DNA of 64,000 nt. Source: Acheta domesticus. Taxonomy: Eukaryota; Arthropoda; Insecta; Orthoptera; Gryllidae. Made by a program: the position numbers and the translations under genes. Location of the stretch: positions 74,078,698-74,142,697 of the forward strand of contig JAHLJT010003656.1 in NCBI GenBank assembly GCA_031308135.1, written 5' to 3'. The number at the start of each line of letters is the position of its first letter. Position 1 is the first letter of the stretch. Shown here piece after piece: positions 11,036 through 21,906 of this stretch. The notes under the pieces were generated by a model. That model did not search any database and was not told where the DNA came from. It saw nothing but the letters and a program-made list of their open reading frames with translations.

Positions 11036-11800
11036 GTTCTGAAAATGGTGCTGATGACGGGGGAGGTGTTGCACACTGGCAGGAGGCACGGGGGAGGGTG
11101 TAGTTGTGGCGGTAGAAGTGATGATAACAGCAATGGCAACGGCGACGTCAGCGGTGGTGATGATGGGACTGGAAATGACCGGCAGTGGTGGTAGTAGGGG
11201 TACTGGTGACTTCGGGCTGTGATGATAGTGGTGGTGGTGTCGGTGGCAGTTTAGATGGCGATGGTGGTGAGGCTGGCAGTATTGATACTACTTGATACGT
11301 ATGCATGGGGATAACTATATCATGCTGGTGCATAATAGCGGACACAGTAGGTAGATTGAGTCAATAGTGAACATATACGCAGGGGCATTGACAGAGTCGG
11401 GCGAGGGTGTAGCGGAGTGATAGCAGCGGCGTGGATCCGGGCAGGGGCTGCGGCATTAGTTATAACAATCAAGCGCATGCCAGGCACAGCTGTAGCAGGA
11501 GTGACTGGCAACGGTGAAGGGAGCGTTGCTGATGATGAGAAAGTCAGCGGAAGTCACAGTACAGGAGAGGGTGGAACAGCGGCGCTGAGTTTGAAGGGGA
11601 CAGGGAATTATTGAAGGAGTCTACTGCAGTTGAAGTGAACTGACATTCTGATTTTGCAGCATTACACCTTCTGCGCACAGAAATACATAAGCGTACGACC
11701 AACGCCAAAGATATGATCTGCGTGATCTCGACACTCGGGGTTAACTATATTAAAATTCGCTCACTCGTGAGAGTTGGTGTGAGTGAATGAAAGGATCAGT
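11036..11800. other. GTG-rich degenerate sequence
   Basis: A decaying continuation of the GTG-rich composition. No domain or RNA gene is seen. Confidence 0.5.
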
Positions 11801-11911
11801 GAATAAATGGGCGAGAGAGTGAGCGAGCCGGTGAATGAGCTAGTGAGCAACGAAGTGACAGAGTTAGTGTGCGAGTCAGAAAGCGAGAGAGTCAGGGAGC
11901 GAGAGAATCAA

Positions 11912-12042
11912 CGAGCAAGAGAGTCTACGAGCAAGAGAGTCTACGAGAAAGAGAGTCTACGAGCAAGAGAGTCTACGAGCAAGAGAGTCTACGAGCAAGA
12001 GAGTCTACGAGCAAGAGAGTCTACGAGCAAGAGAGTCTACGA
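11912..12042 (+). repeat. 16-bp tandem repeat, about 8 units
   Basis: Unit AGCAAGAGAGTCTACG is repeated eight times, nearly perfectly, with one unit reading AGAAAGAG. Flanking GAGTGAGCGAG-type sequence (11760-11910) looks like an older, degenerate version. Because 16 is not a multiple of 3, the open frame across it cycles through three reading phases. Confidence 0.95.
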
Positions 12043-12470
12043 GCGAATGAATAAACAAAAACAGTGAATGAGTGAATAAGTAACACAGTAACAGAGGGAT
12101 TGTGAACTTATGAGTGAGAATTTTCCACTCGGCATCGGTCTTTTGTAAAAACGTTCCCATTGTAAAAAAAAACTGTTTTCTCAACCGCTTCAAAACAATC
12201 AACCGTAAAATTTGAGCACCAAACACTTTTCTACTGTTCGAGAAACTACGAAGGATACTGCCGTGGAACAATTCCCTGTGCTTCCTCGTTCACTGCGGCG
12301 GGTCCCCGTGGTCAGGCCGAGCGAGTGCGCCGGCCAACACACCAGGGGCCACTGGACCCCCTGCGACCAGGCAAGAAATAAACAAACAACTTTAGTGCGC
12401 CCTCGCCTCCGAGATATTGCCCCGCTTTATTGGCCAGATCAGAGGTTCATTACGTGCTGCATACAACCAT
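12043..12470. other. Unassigned, partly GC-rich
   Basis: A GC-rich patch lies at about 12285-12430. No gene is recognised. Confidence 0.45.
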
Positions 12471-12656
12471 ACACACACACACACGCACGCTCACGCACGC
12501 ACACAAACATTCCCTCACACACACACAAACACACACATTCCCTTACACACACACACACACACGCTCGCACACGCACATATACATACACCATACATTCACA
12601 CACATACCCACATGTACATACACACATACATATACACAAACACACACTCACAGAAT
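12471..12656. repeat. (CA)n-rich microsatellite
   Basis: Imperfect CA repeat with interspersed CATA, CACG and CATT units, about 185 bp long. Confidence 0.9.
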
Positions 12657-13854
12657 ACACGAGAGTCGGAACCTGCAGCCGGGGTCCGCGACCGCGGCGC
12701 GCCGACAGGAACGCGTCCATTGCAGGCGGGGCGAGGGCCGAGTGGGGGCGGGGGATTCTATTGCACGGCTGGAACGACCCGTCTGCAGGGGCGACCAAGT
12801 CGTCTGTCGCTCAAGCTGACTTTTCGATTGACAAATGATCGCTCTCGAGAAAGGCAAGCCGTGGGTTACGAATTAAGAGGAAACGCACGTAGTAAAAGAG
12901 CGAATAGGAATTTCTTGTCTGGTACTCCCTTCAAAGGCATCAAATGCAATAATATTTATGCACGAAGGGGTAATGATCAACCGGTGATAAAACGCCCGAG
13001 GATTTTTTGTCGCCCGAAATCATTAGAACCAGTTGACACCCGTGGTACAGACAAGATTTTATTTTTTACCTAATTTTAACGATACAGATTTACTTATTTA
13101 CTAATTAACTAGTTGTTAACTTGACTCGGTTCGTCTTTTTATGTTTCCCTCCCATAATTCCCTCCATAAGAGAACATGAAGCTTCATTCAACTGCTTTCA
13201 CATTTCCCTGGTAACCACGATCCTTTCAATCCACGTAAGTTATGCAGTGTTAATCGAACTCCGTATCGGAGGCAATAACAAGCAATAACGTATCAGTAAA
13301 AAAACAAAATATAATGCATTGATGAACCATTATTGTCAAGTGCTGTATTAATTTTTAATAAAATTATGAACTTTAAACTCATAATGACTGTACAACTTGC
13401 ATTACAGAACTACTAGAGGAAATAATCTTGAGATCCACAAACATAAGAAAAAAATTAGTTATTGCAACTGTTCCCACACCACCTCCGTTTCCCAAACAAT
13501 TCTGTAGTTATGTCCCTTAGTCGTTCAACGGAACCGGATATCCTGTTGGTAGATTACAAAGCGCTCTGTACAAATATAATTATATTACCAAATTATTTGA
13601 AATTGTAATTATTTTACGATAATAATGAAGATTTCCTGACATATTTACTACCGAAACCTGTCCGTAAAATTATAACATTTCTCATTTTTTAGAGTAGATT
13701 TTTACAAATTATTTATTTTCACAAATTGAATTCATTTGCACACTTGTGTCTAGAACGACAGGATATTTTAATCAGAACACTTTATTCAGTTATAGACTAC
13801 TGCTGAGGTCATTGAGATCCGTGAGTGATGATCTACCGAATGGATTAAAATAGC
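12657..13854. other. GC-rich patch followed by AT-rich sequence
   Basis: 12660-12830 is CpG-rich, and 13050 onward is AT-rich. No supported gene, RNA or repeat family is seen. Confidence 0.45.
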
Positions 13855-13855
13855 G

Positions 13856-13878
13856 ATAATGATGATGATGATGATGAA
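13856..13878. repeat. (ATG)n microsatellite
   Basis: Six to seven tandem ATG/ATA triplets. Confidence 0.9.
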
Positions 13879-14077
13879 AGTGATTTGCAAAGGGTGGAAT
13901 GAGAGCCAGGGATTAAGGAGAACCATCCCAAACCGAGATCTTGCGAAGGCGAATGTTCACAACAAAATCGAGCAATCGTGGTGGGGTCAGTCAAGCCGTA
14001 GACGGACGTGGAGTGAAAGGATGCAGCATTGTCGGACCTGGTAAGGACGGACATGGCAGGAACGTACTAAGCGGGAC

Positions 14078-14720
14078 GAGCGTGGCGTGGTCGGGCGTAG
14101 CGGGGACAGCGGGAACGGACGGGGTGGAATGTAACGTGGCGTGGACGGATGTAATGGGGGCGAACGTAGCGGGGACGGACGTGGCAGTACAATCGTGCCG
14201 GAACGGTCGTGGTAGGTACATCGTAGCGGGAATGGCCATGGCGTGGACGGATGTGGCGTGGACGGACGTGACGTGGACGGACGTGGCGTGAACGGACATG
14301 GCGTGGACGGACATGGCGTGGACGGACGTGGCGTAGACGGACGTGGCGTGGACGGACGTGGCGTGGACGGACGTGGCGTGGACGGACGTGGCGTGGACGG
14401 ACGTGGCATGGACGGACGTGGCGTGGACGGACGTGGCGTGAACGGACGTGGCGTGGACGGACGTGGCGTGGACGGACGTGGCGTGGACGGACGTGGCGTG
14501 GACGGACGTGGCGGGGGACGGACGTGGCGGGGACGGATGTGGCGGGGACTGACGTGGCGGGGACAGACGTGGCGGGGACGGACGTGGCGCGGACGGGTGG
14601 CGGGGACGGACGTGGCGGGGACGGGTGGCGGGGACGGGTGGCGGGACGGGTGGCGGGGACGGGTGGCGGGGATGGAATGACGTGGCGGGATCGGGCGTGG
14701 CGAGGACGCGCAAGGCGGGG
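14078..14720 (+). repeat. 15-bp GC-rich minisatellite
   Basis: The core unit GACGGACGTGGCGTG is repeated nearly perfectly at about 14238-14510. Towards 14720 it shifts to GGACGGACGTGGCGG and shorter 11-bp GGACGGGTGGC variants. A more diverged zone extends back to about 14078. The unit is five codons long, so several frames on both strands stay open (up to 294 residues on the minus strand) and encode five-residue repeats such as SVHAT. I treat these as artefacts. Confidence 0.95.
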
Positions 14721-15010
14721 CGGACGCAGCGGGACGGAGCTTTCGTACACCGGGAACAGATTCGGATGGGACAAGGTGCGACGTGCACGGAACAGAGGCA
14801 CGGCGCGGAGCGGGGAGTAGAGCTCGGAGGGAGTACTGCGGAGCAGCGTAACGGGACGAAGTAGAGCGCATGGGCGCGGGAGGGTAGAGCGGTGCCGGGC
14901 GCGGCCGATCGCCCTATTTGTTATAGTGACGGGTGATTTATTGCGCGCGTGATTGATGGTCGGGTGGCGAGTCGCCGGGAGCGCCTGCCTGCCCCCCTTC
15001 CCCCCACCCC
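14721..15010. other. GC-rich island flanking the minisatellite
   Basis: GC-rich to about 14910, then a distinctive segment with TGATTTATTG, GCGCGCGTGATTGATGG and CATAATTA cores in GC-rich surroundings (14920-15030). It could be regulatory. No coding signal is seen. Confidence 0.35.
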
Positions 15011-15806
15011 ATAATTACTCCCTTCTGTCCGCGTAATTCCGGAAAAGTTCTCTCGGAGCAAAAGCAAGTCTCGCTGTATACCTACGAAATCACTCCATCT
15101 GAGGTCAGGTGTCAAAGAAAAGTGATTGATTTTCTTTACAAAAGACACTACAGATGGAGTAAGGCTTCCGCTCTGTGGTACAGAGAAGAAATTGACGGAA
15201 GTAAATACAAACTTCATTGGAGATTTGTGTAGGGCAAGGTGGAAGGAATATATCACGTTCAGTTTTTTAGAGCTGATTCTGTGTATTTCAAATCCTAACA
15301 CAAGGACCAATTTTAAAATTAGTGCATGATGTGCATTACAATATGACACAGGCCAAACATAATATTAGAAACTGCCGATCTAATTCGATTCATTTAATAA
15401 AACGAGTTTTTCTTTATGCTCAAATCTCTTATTTTTCCTCATTAACAAAAAATCTTATGCAAGAAATGATGGATAGTAAGAGTGTTCGTTGCATAGATAA
15501 TGGTACAGTTATTTTCACACCTTTCCTAATATTTATCCTGCACTCTTGTCATTTTTTGTTTCGAAATCTCGCATTGCTTTCAAATCTCTTCCTGCTTTAG
15601 ATTTTTATAATTCGTTCATTAAATTTTTTTCTGTCAAATAAACTGGTTTGTCTTAAAACTATTATGATACAATCGCTTGAGATACTTTTTATTAGAACTT
15701 TCATTTGTGAGTCAAAACGAAGATTTAAGGAAAATATACATGAAAATCTCAGGCGAATCTGAGCAAATCTAAGGAACATGTATACCCGAAGTTTTTTTGG
15801 CTCTTA
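15011..15806. other. AT-rich sequence, no gene recognised
   Basis: Short open frames occur on both strands with no recognisable family. Confidence 0.5.
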
Positions 15807-15821
15807 TTCATATTGAACTAA

Positions 15822-16109
15822 AAGTCGCGGTGAGTCAGTGGTAGGGCACTGACTTCGTGACCTGAAGGAGCCAGGTTCGAATCCCGGCGTATGATGGGAT
15901 ATTTATCTGGTGCTTTCCATTCAGGGCGGCTCTGGGGTCGCCTCAGCCTCCTTTCCAAGTGAGTGCCAGGATTTCCTGGGCCAGAGAATTGTGCTCGCCA
16001 CACAACCTCCTCCTTGTATGCCGACGTCGACGAAAAGGTGGAGCTCTACCTTCACCTTCCCTATGGGCCACATCGGCCTGTGTGCAATTGCACAGGGAAT
16101 ACCTTTTTT
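15822..16109 (+). mobile_element. SINE-D, tRNA-derived, perfect 15-bp target duplication
   Basis: The head carries an A-box region (GTGAGTCAGTGGTAGGGC, about 15829-15847) and a clear B box (GGTTCGAATCC, 15874-15884). A roughly 200-bp body follows, then a run of T at 16103-16109. The 15-bp repeat TTCATATTGAACTAA at 15807-15821 and 16110-16124 is a perfect target-site duplication. The T-run as the 3' end, rather than an A-rich tail, is unusual. It is a SINE and not a functional tRNA gene because the acceptor stem and CCA-side pairing are absent. Confidence 0.9.
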
Positions 16110-16124
16110 TTCATATTGAACTAA

Positions 16125-16755
16125 TTGTTAAGCAAACGAGCAGAAGAAAACATGAAGTACAGATTAGGAGAAATTTCCTTGTCCTTTACTTGGAGCTGAA
16201 ATTCATCGTCGTACCCAAAAGAGGCACGAAAATCCAGTTCTTTCCGGTCCTAAAATCTAAAGTGCGACTTTCACAGAAACATTAGAAGCAAATTAAATTA
16301 TCAAAATATTTGTGATTAAGAATTTTTTTCAAAATGAAAGGATAATTGATTTATTTAAATTTGGTACACTAAATTTCACATCCGTAAAGAACATTTTGAG
16401 AGTTAATCAACTGTGTTCAGTGATCATGGTGCAACGAAATTGCTGTATCATTGATGTTGTTTATGTCACTTCAGTTTACATGTTAATTAACCTGGAGCTT
16501 TCAGCCATTAAATGCGTTTACACGTCAATGACAGCTTTAATGGTCATTTCCTAGAAGTTCATTGTCCCACCTCATAGTTGTAGTTATTAAGTTTAGAATG
16601 AATGATTCCATTATTAGTTAAAATGACTGAAAATTAGATCTATTGCATAAAAAAATTGCCAAAAATGTCTACATACACCAAAAACACTGGCCTGTCTATT
16701 TTCCAGATCATCAGTAAGCTGAAGATTTATAGTCACAAAAAACTGGAGAATTAGG
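16125..16755. other. AT-rich sequence, no gene recognised
   Basis: No supported feature. Confidence 0.5.
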
Positions 16756-16820
16756 AAGGCAAAATAGGCACTTAAAACTGTAAAATAGGCATTCAAAACT
16801 GTAAAATAGGCATTTACAAA
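16756..16820 (+). repeat. AAAATAGGCAT motif cluster 1
   Basis: Three AAAATAGGCA(T/C) motifs spaced about 21 bp apart, joined by AAAACTGT. A related cluster lies 1 kb downstream. Confidence 0.7.
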
Positions 16821-17152
16821 GCCTATTAAATATATAAAATACATTTTTCTTATCCTTATTTATGTATTCATACTTGTGTAGAAAGTTTCTGAAGTACTCA
16901 TAATATAGTTACCTTCATGGACTCTTTGCTTTCTTCCTTGTTCTGACAAATACTCGTTGAAATCTTTTCTTACTTGTTGGGCAATTCGGACAAAAAAGGC
17001 TGAAGCCCAGTAGCTATCTTTTTTTCATTAAATGCAAGCTGATACTCTAATGCTTCACAGTCAGATCTTTTTTCTTATATTTAATTTAAACGTAATAGAA
17101 AATATTCCATGATTTGATTTAATTGCCCCGCATAACGCAAATTGCAACTAGT

Positions 17153-17500
17153 GGTGTTACATCAGCACATACTTTCTCGTATTATACCTAAAAAATATTA
17201 GCAAGTTTCAAAAATTCAAAGAGTTCAAAGAAAATGTGGCTTGCACCATTCTTTTAAGCCTCCCTCTCCGTTAGAAAAAAATTGAAGAAAAACATTTTAA
17301 TGATTTTTAGATTCTTTTTATAACTTTCACTAATTTCAAGCAGAAATTCCACAAAAATCACTCAGATTTCATTTAAGACAAAATATCTCTATTCAATATT
17401 GCACTTTTGCCATGTTAACATTTTGCAATTTTCGAAAATACAGTGTGTTTGCAAAAATGAAACCGATGCCATTTTTATACTGTCCTACATACGAGGAGAA
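17153..17500 (+). repeat. Dispersed AT-rich repeat family C
   Basis: Shares blocks with 40186-40440, 45545-45600, 46363-46645 and 57795-58040: CAGCACATACTTTCTCGTATT, TTTTGCAATTTTCGAAAA, AGAGTTCAA-GAAAATG and the block ATTTCAAGCAGAAATT. It is diverged and rearranged. It is probably an old non-autonomous transposon. Neither terminal repeats nor coding sequence is clear. Confidence 0.55.
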
Positions 17501-17773
17501 AATTATATGAAAAAATTTGGAGCTGTTTTTTAGTAAAAAATTGTTTAAAAATTTTAAGTAAAAAACAACTTGACTACCACTAACGATTTTGCACGTGTTC
17601 CATAATACGAAATACCGCACTGTTGTGACAGTAAACGGGAACATAGATTTATTGATAGTTGTTAGATTTCTCTATACTCTGCAGGATGAAAATGAAAAAA
17701 AAACACAATTTTTAAAAATTTATGATTAAGGCTAATTGCTTTTTGATCAATAAATATCAATAAAATCAACGAG

Positions 17774-17935
17774 AATAGGCAACATTTAGGCATTTAAACA
17801 CAAAATAGGCATTTATTAGTGAAATAGGCATTTTTAGGCACTATAAAATTCTCCCATAATTCTTCTAATGCCTCAAAGTGAATAAGTAACCTAAAATATT
17901 GCGTTTTTCATTGAAGGGAAACATATGCAAATAGG
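17774..17935 (+). repeat. AAATAGGCAT motif cluster 2
   Basis: Five to six TAGGCA(T/A/C) motifs in the same orientation as the cluster at 16756-16820. Such motifs can be subterminal repeats of a DNA transposon spanning the interval, but no terminal inverted repeats were found. Confidence 0.65.
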
Positions 17936-18108
17936 CAAAAATCCGCAGCTTAGTCATCACGTATTCTCCTGACTTGCGTTTTATTATTATCATTATTATT
18001 TCGTTTATTCTCAAATTGGTTGGTCTCACACAGATACTACAAATATGCAATATCAAAGCACGGTAACACTGACGTATTTAAAATCTACAAAACCCTCTTA
18101 CCCCCACG

Positions 18109-18344
18109 CGTTAGAGCTTATCACGGCTGGGGTGGCGCTCCGCTGGTTGGTTGGGGTTGATGGGGGCGATGGCTGGTTGGGGAAAAACCCCGCTTCTCGA
18201 CGGTAAGTCGGAACCGGATCTCGGCATCCAGCTGGGGAAGATCACCGCCATCTCACAATGAAAGAACGTGCACTACATTTACGGGAATAATGATCACAGT
18301 AGTTGATGCGTCCGGAATAAGGAACAATCAATCAATCAATCAAC
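18109..18344 (+). mobile_element. SINE-A copy, 3' part only
   Basis: Begins at the internal TTAGAGCTTATCACGGCTGGGG block and runs through CGACGGTAAGTCGG, GGATCTCGGCATCCAGC and the 3' end TTACGGGA-TAATGA, with an (AATC)n tail at 18327-18343. Confidence 0.9.
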
Positions 18345-18767
18345 CTCTCACCCCCGAGCCTCTCGCTCTCACCCTTTCACCAATACCTTCTTGACCCCCG
18401 CGCGCTCCACAAGAACAACCCCACCTGATCGACCCCACCCACAGCCTACCACCCCCACCCTCCACTGTGGCGTTTGCTGCGGGAGTGGGCCCAAACGGCC
18501 CAGCGCGTAATTAATGAGCACCTGCCACAGCGGCGGTGTTTTATTCGCTGCGTCGCCGTGCGCTTGTCAGCCTGTCCTGCGCACCCTGGGACCCCTCCTG
18601 CCTCTCTCTGCTCACTCACCCTATCCACCTGCACACCACCGATCTTTCTCGCTCATCTACATTAGCGACTGTGGAGAGGCATTGTAAGGAAATGTGAATC
18701 TCGATTCGATACTAGGACGAACCGCGACGTTCAGGTCTAAATCTAAACAAATAAGACAAAGTTAATT
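18345..18767. other. GC-rich island with TAATTAATGA core
   Basis: C-rich then CpG-rich, with GCGTAATTAATGAGCACCTG at about 18504-18523 (a homeodomain-type core beside an E-box-like CACCTG) and TTTTATTCGC nearby. Regulatory function is only a possibility. No exon is recognised. Confidence 0.3.
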
Positions 18768-18975
18768 TTGTGGCTGAGATCACTAAGGCAGTAGTGCTGT
18801 AGTGATCTTGGAACGTGGGGTTAGCTGGTTCGAGTCCCGCCTCGGGCATGATTGAATGTGTCAGTTGTTTCACTCCCTATCCTCATCATATCGTTTCATC
18901 CTCATACCATAACGTTACATGCAGTAGTGGTCGCTAATGACCTAACAGTTGATGCGACCTTAAAATAACAAGAAA
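18768..18975 (+). mobile_element. SINE-E, tRNA-derived
   Basis: A tRNA-like head with GTGGCTGAGATCACTAAGGC and a B box GGTTCGAGTCC (18827-18837). The body includes GGTCGCTAATGACC and the 3' end is CCTTAAAATAACAAGAAAATAA. It differs from SINE-A, SINE-B and SINE-D. A TTAATTTTG/ATAATTTG pair at the flanks may be an imperfect target duplication. Confidence 0.75.
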
Positions 18976-20086
18976 ATAATTTGATTGGCCTAACACGAAA
19001 GATGCTGTATACTCCATGGTTTGGATAATGGTTTAATTTAAATAATAAATCAGGTAAGTGTTACAGCGACTTTGCCTTGCATGGAAATGTTTTGTTGACT
19101 AAGGTCTTACTATATTAGGTCAACAAGCCTTACTGCCACTCGCCCTAGATATCGCATTAGGCGGGTCTTTCACAATACTTCATCTTCTTCCACAAAAATT
19201 AATGCTGAGTAGTGAATGCGCCATATGTAGATCACGTCTGCTATAGTTCATGGTCCGGTGTGCGCCGCGTTTCTGATTGGAGTGCTTGCATTACTATTCT
19301 GCATACACTTGCTCCAAAACGAAGGTTGAAACAGAATGGATTCATCGAAACCGACTGAAACTGATCTGACATTGATTGCATTGGCCAGACCGATCATGAC
19401 AGGCGTGACTGATGATAAGTGATATAGGCTTGAAAAATGACACGAAAAATGATGAATGAACCGGAGTAAGAATGAAAATACAATGTACAAACTGCGTGAC
19501 GGACAGACGGAATGAAACGATGTTGAAAAATAGTTGGATGGCTGATAATGAGATGTACTGGAGTAAGTTTCAAACTCGGACTCTCTCTAAAGTTTTACTC
19601 TTGCTCTGATCACATCCAAGTACTAGTGAAAGCTCATAACGTTCTTAAATGACCAGCGTAGTCGAACGCACACTATAAATAAAGCGCTTAAAGCAATCCG
19701 TCACCCTATCCTCTCCCATGCACGTGCTTCAATATTCTCTTTAGGATTGCCATGTCCCTTTGCTAGGACGAGACACAGGGAAAATAAAGGTCAGGGCAAT
19801 CGAAGGCCCGTCGCGATGCTCCACAGCGCCGCCGTAGCGGGAATAAATTAAAAACGTATCACCATCGAATAATGCGTGGAAAGATCAAAGCGGACTGGTG
19901 GACGGTGAATGCTCCTAGAGTGTCCCCTTTGTGTGTGAGTTGGATGCGCCCGAGGCTGTACGATCTCTAAAGGGGAGGCAGGTCCCCCAAATTCATTATT
20001 TTACCCAACAAACCCAGAACAAAATCCGCTAGACGGCTATGCTGTCCTTTGTTCACAGTTCTGCTGGTTTGTAGAATCTATTTTGA
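18976..20086. other. No gene recognised
   Basis: Ordinary sequence with scattered short frames. No domain, RNA gene or clear repeat. Confidence 0.5.
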
Positions 20087-20207
20087 GAATCGACATCCAG
20101 CTGGGGAAGTTCACAGCCACCTCCCGATGAAAGAACTTGCAGAACACTTACGGGACTAATGAACTCAGTAGTTGACGCGCCCGGAATCACTAACAATCAA
20201 TCATCTT
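20087..20207 (+). mobile_element. SINE-A copy, 3' end fragment
   Basis: Matches the last 120 bp of SINE-A: CATCCAGCTGGGGAAG, CACCTCCCGATGAAAGAAC, CTTACGGGACTAATGA, GTTGACGCGCCCGGAATCAC and a short AATCAATC tail. Confidence 0.9.
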
Positions 20208-20576
20208 ATCTATCCACAAAGATAATCTTATTTTGATTCCGGCAGTTATATGATTCTACACTGACTACTGTTGTTGTGATCTAAAAATGTCACTTGGTAC
20301 TTAAGGGTGTTTGTTGGAGATTGTTTGTCCAACTTTTAGTCTTCGTTCTGGTGATTTTATGCGGGTTTGGTCTTGCGGTGACTGGTTCTTTTACCCCCAT
20401 ACATAGACAAGGTTTCGGAATCTACTGAAGTGGGAAGGTTGGGTTACCTTATTGGGATTTCACTCCCCCTGTTGGTAAAGGGCAAGAAATGGACTGGGGA
20501 TGGAAAGGGAAAGAGGGATAGGGATAGGTGCATGGGATGGGATGCTGTTAGTCAACGGCATTCAAAGTTTTTAGCT

Positions 20577-20644
20577 TAATTGGGGCATGTAGTAATCTAG
20601 ACGGACGAAACACTGGGTCATGTAGTAATCTAGACAGACGATAG
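20577..20644 (+). repeat. 33-bp tandem duplication
   Basis: Two copies of a block with CATGTAGTAATCTAGAC-GACGA, differing at a few positions. Confidence 0.8.
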
Positions 20645-20738
20645 AAGTCTCCGTAGAACGACCATTAATACTTGTGAGTGGCGAATAATGACGTCGCCAG
20701 TGTCGCAGGCCAACAGATATTAATTAAGCATGTTCTTC

Positions 20739-20772
20739 AAAATGTTCATATTGAAAAGAATATGAACATTTT
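20739..20772. repeat. Short perfect hairpin
   Basis: Two perfect 14-bp arms, AAAATGTTCATATT and its complement, with a 6-bp loop. Confidence 0.9.
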
Positions 20773-21238
20773 ATAGTTATTAACATATATATTTGCAAGA
20801 TGTTCAAAATATATTGTAAACAACAGTGTAAGAAGTGTCAATAGAACAATAAAAGTAATGGTCAACACACAACCTGATAATTTTATTAAAATGCTATCGT
20901 AGTATTCGTTCGCAAAATAGCTTGGCAGTACAGGTTGACTACTTCGACAGTTTCAGGTTTTTGTGTTACCAAGAGAAAGAAAGAAAAACCACTGGCAACT
21001 TCAAAATAATTTATTCGTGGAAATGCTAATTCCAAAATGAACTCCCCAACTGAAATTAAAGGCACATTAATTCAGACAATTATAAAACAATATGCATTTT
21101 ATTAACCTAGAAGTGTGGGAGGTATACCAGAAAATTCAGCAGGCCACATTTTCCAATCTTAGTACACCTATGGTCAAGGGTTTTAAATGGAAATATTTCT
21201 GCACGGAGCGCCGTACCGAGACGACTCATGGTGTCTGT
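20773..21238. other. AT-rich sequence, no gene recognised
   Basis: No supported feature. Confidence 0.45.
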
Positions 21239-21405
21239 GGCGTATCTACGGTATGGCAGGCATGGCACGTACCATGGCCGCCACTCACATGAGCGCTATT
21301 TACAATATACTCGTTAAAACAAATAACAACAACCTTAATTTCAAGCATCCCCACAGGGGCGCAAATTCTATGATTGCCATGGGCGTCTGAATACCTAGAT
21401 ACGCC
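21239..21405. mobile_element. Possible small inverted-repeat element
   Basis: GGCGTATCTACGGTAT near the left edge and ATACCTAGATACGCC near the right edge are imperfect inverted repeats, each followed inward by a CATGGC block. The interval is about 167 bp. A target duplication was not seen, so the call is tentative. Confidence 0.35.
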
Positions 21406-21566
21406 TCTACAAGGTGTTGTGGCCAGACGGCTCACATTCTACCACTGGTAGCGGGATTCAAAAACGCCACCTCAAGAAGAATTTGTGATGGCTAAAGCAG
21501 CAGGTTTTCCGAGTACTTTCCTGTTTCCTCGACTTCTCTATCCACAAAGTCAACATCATAACATTC

Positions 21567-21906
21567 GTAATAGTTTATTGACCTTAATAAACAGACACGG
21601 TAATTTTATAACAACTTATTGTTATTTATGAATTGACGCTTGGATCCTGTTTGGGGTCTTTTTCAAACATGTAGTGTCCAGAATTTTAATTACAAAGTCC
21701 GGATGAATTGTAGGACGTGGCCAGTTTCTATACCACAGCGACATTTTTGATTAACATGCGCCCTTTTATCTAAGATGTCAACAAATTCTGGGTATTAGAT
21801 TTTTTAAAAAGATCCATAAGAGGGTCGACACGTCAATTTATGTATAACAATAAATAAATTGTTATAAAATTGCCATGTCTGTTCATTAAGGTCAATAAAC
21901 CATTAC
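21567..21906. mobile_element. MITE with about 75-bp terminal inverted repeats
   Basis: The left arm (GTAATAGTTTATTGACCTTA onward) and right arm (ending TAAGGTCAATAAACCATTAC) are near-complementary over about 75 bp, including AATTTTATAACAA and the AATTGACG inner end. The core is about 190 bp without coding sequence. It is a non-autonomous DNA transposon. The superfamily is not assigned because no clean target duplication was found. Confidence 0.85.

Noticed and set aside
10549..11139. Frames with Thr, His and Val homopolymers
   Set aside because: Produced by the GTG trinucleotide tract at 10903-11035.
11912..12042. CRISPR-like array
   Set aside because: The 16-bp units are contiguous with no spacers, and the context is eukaryotic.
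13987..14871. Minus-strand 294-residue and related repeat proteins
   Set aside because: The 15-bp minisatellite keeps several frames on both strands open. There is no conserved domain or start context.
15829..15900. tRNA gene
   Set aside because: Good A and B boxes, but no acceptor-stem pairing. The unit is flanked by a target duplication and has a SINE body.
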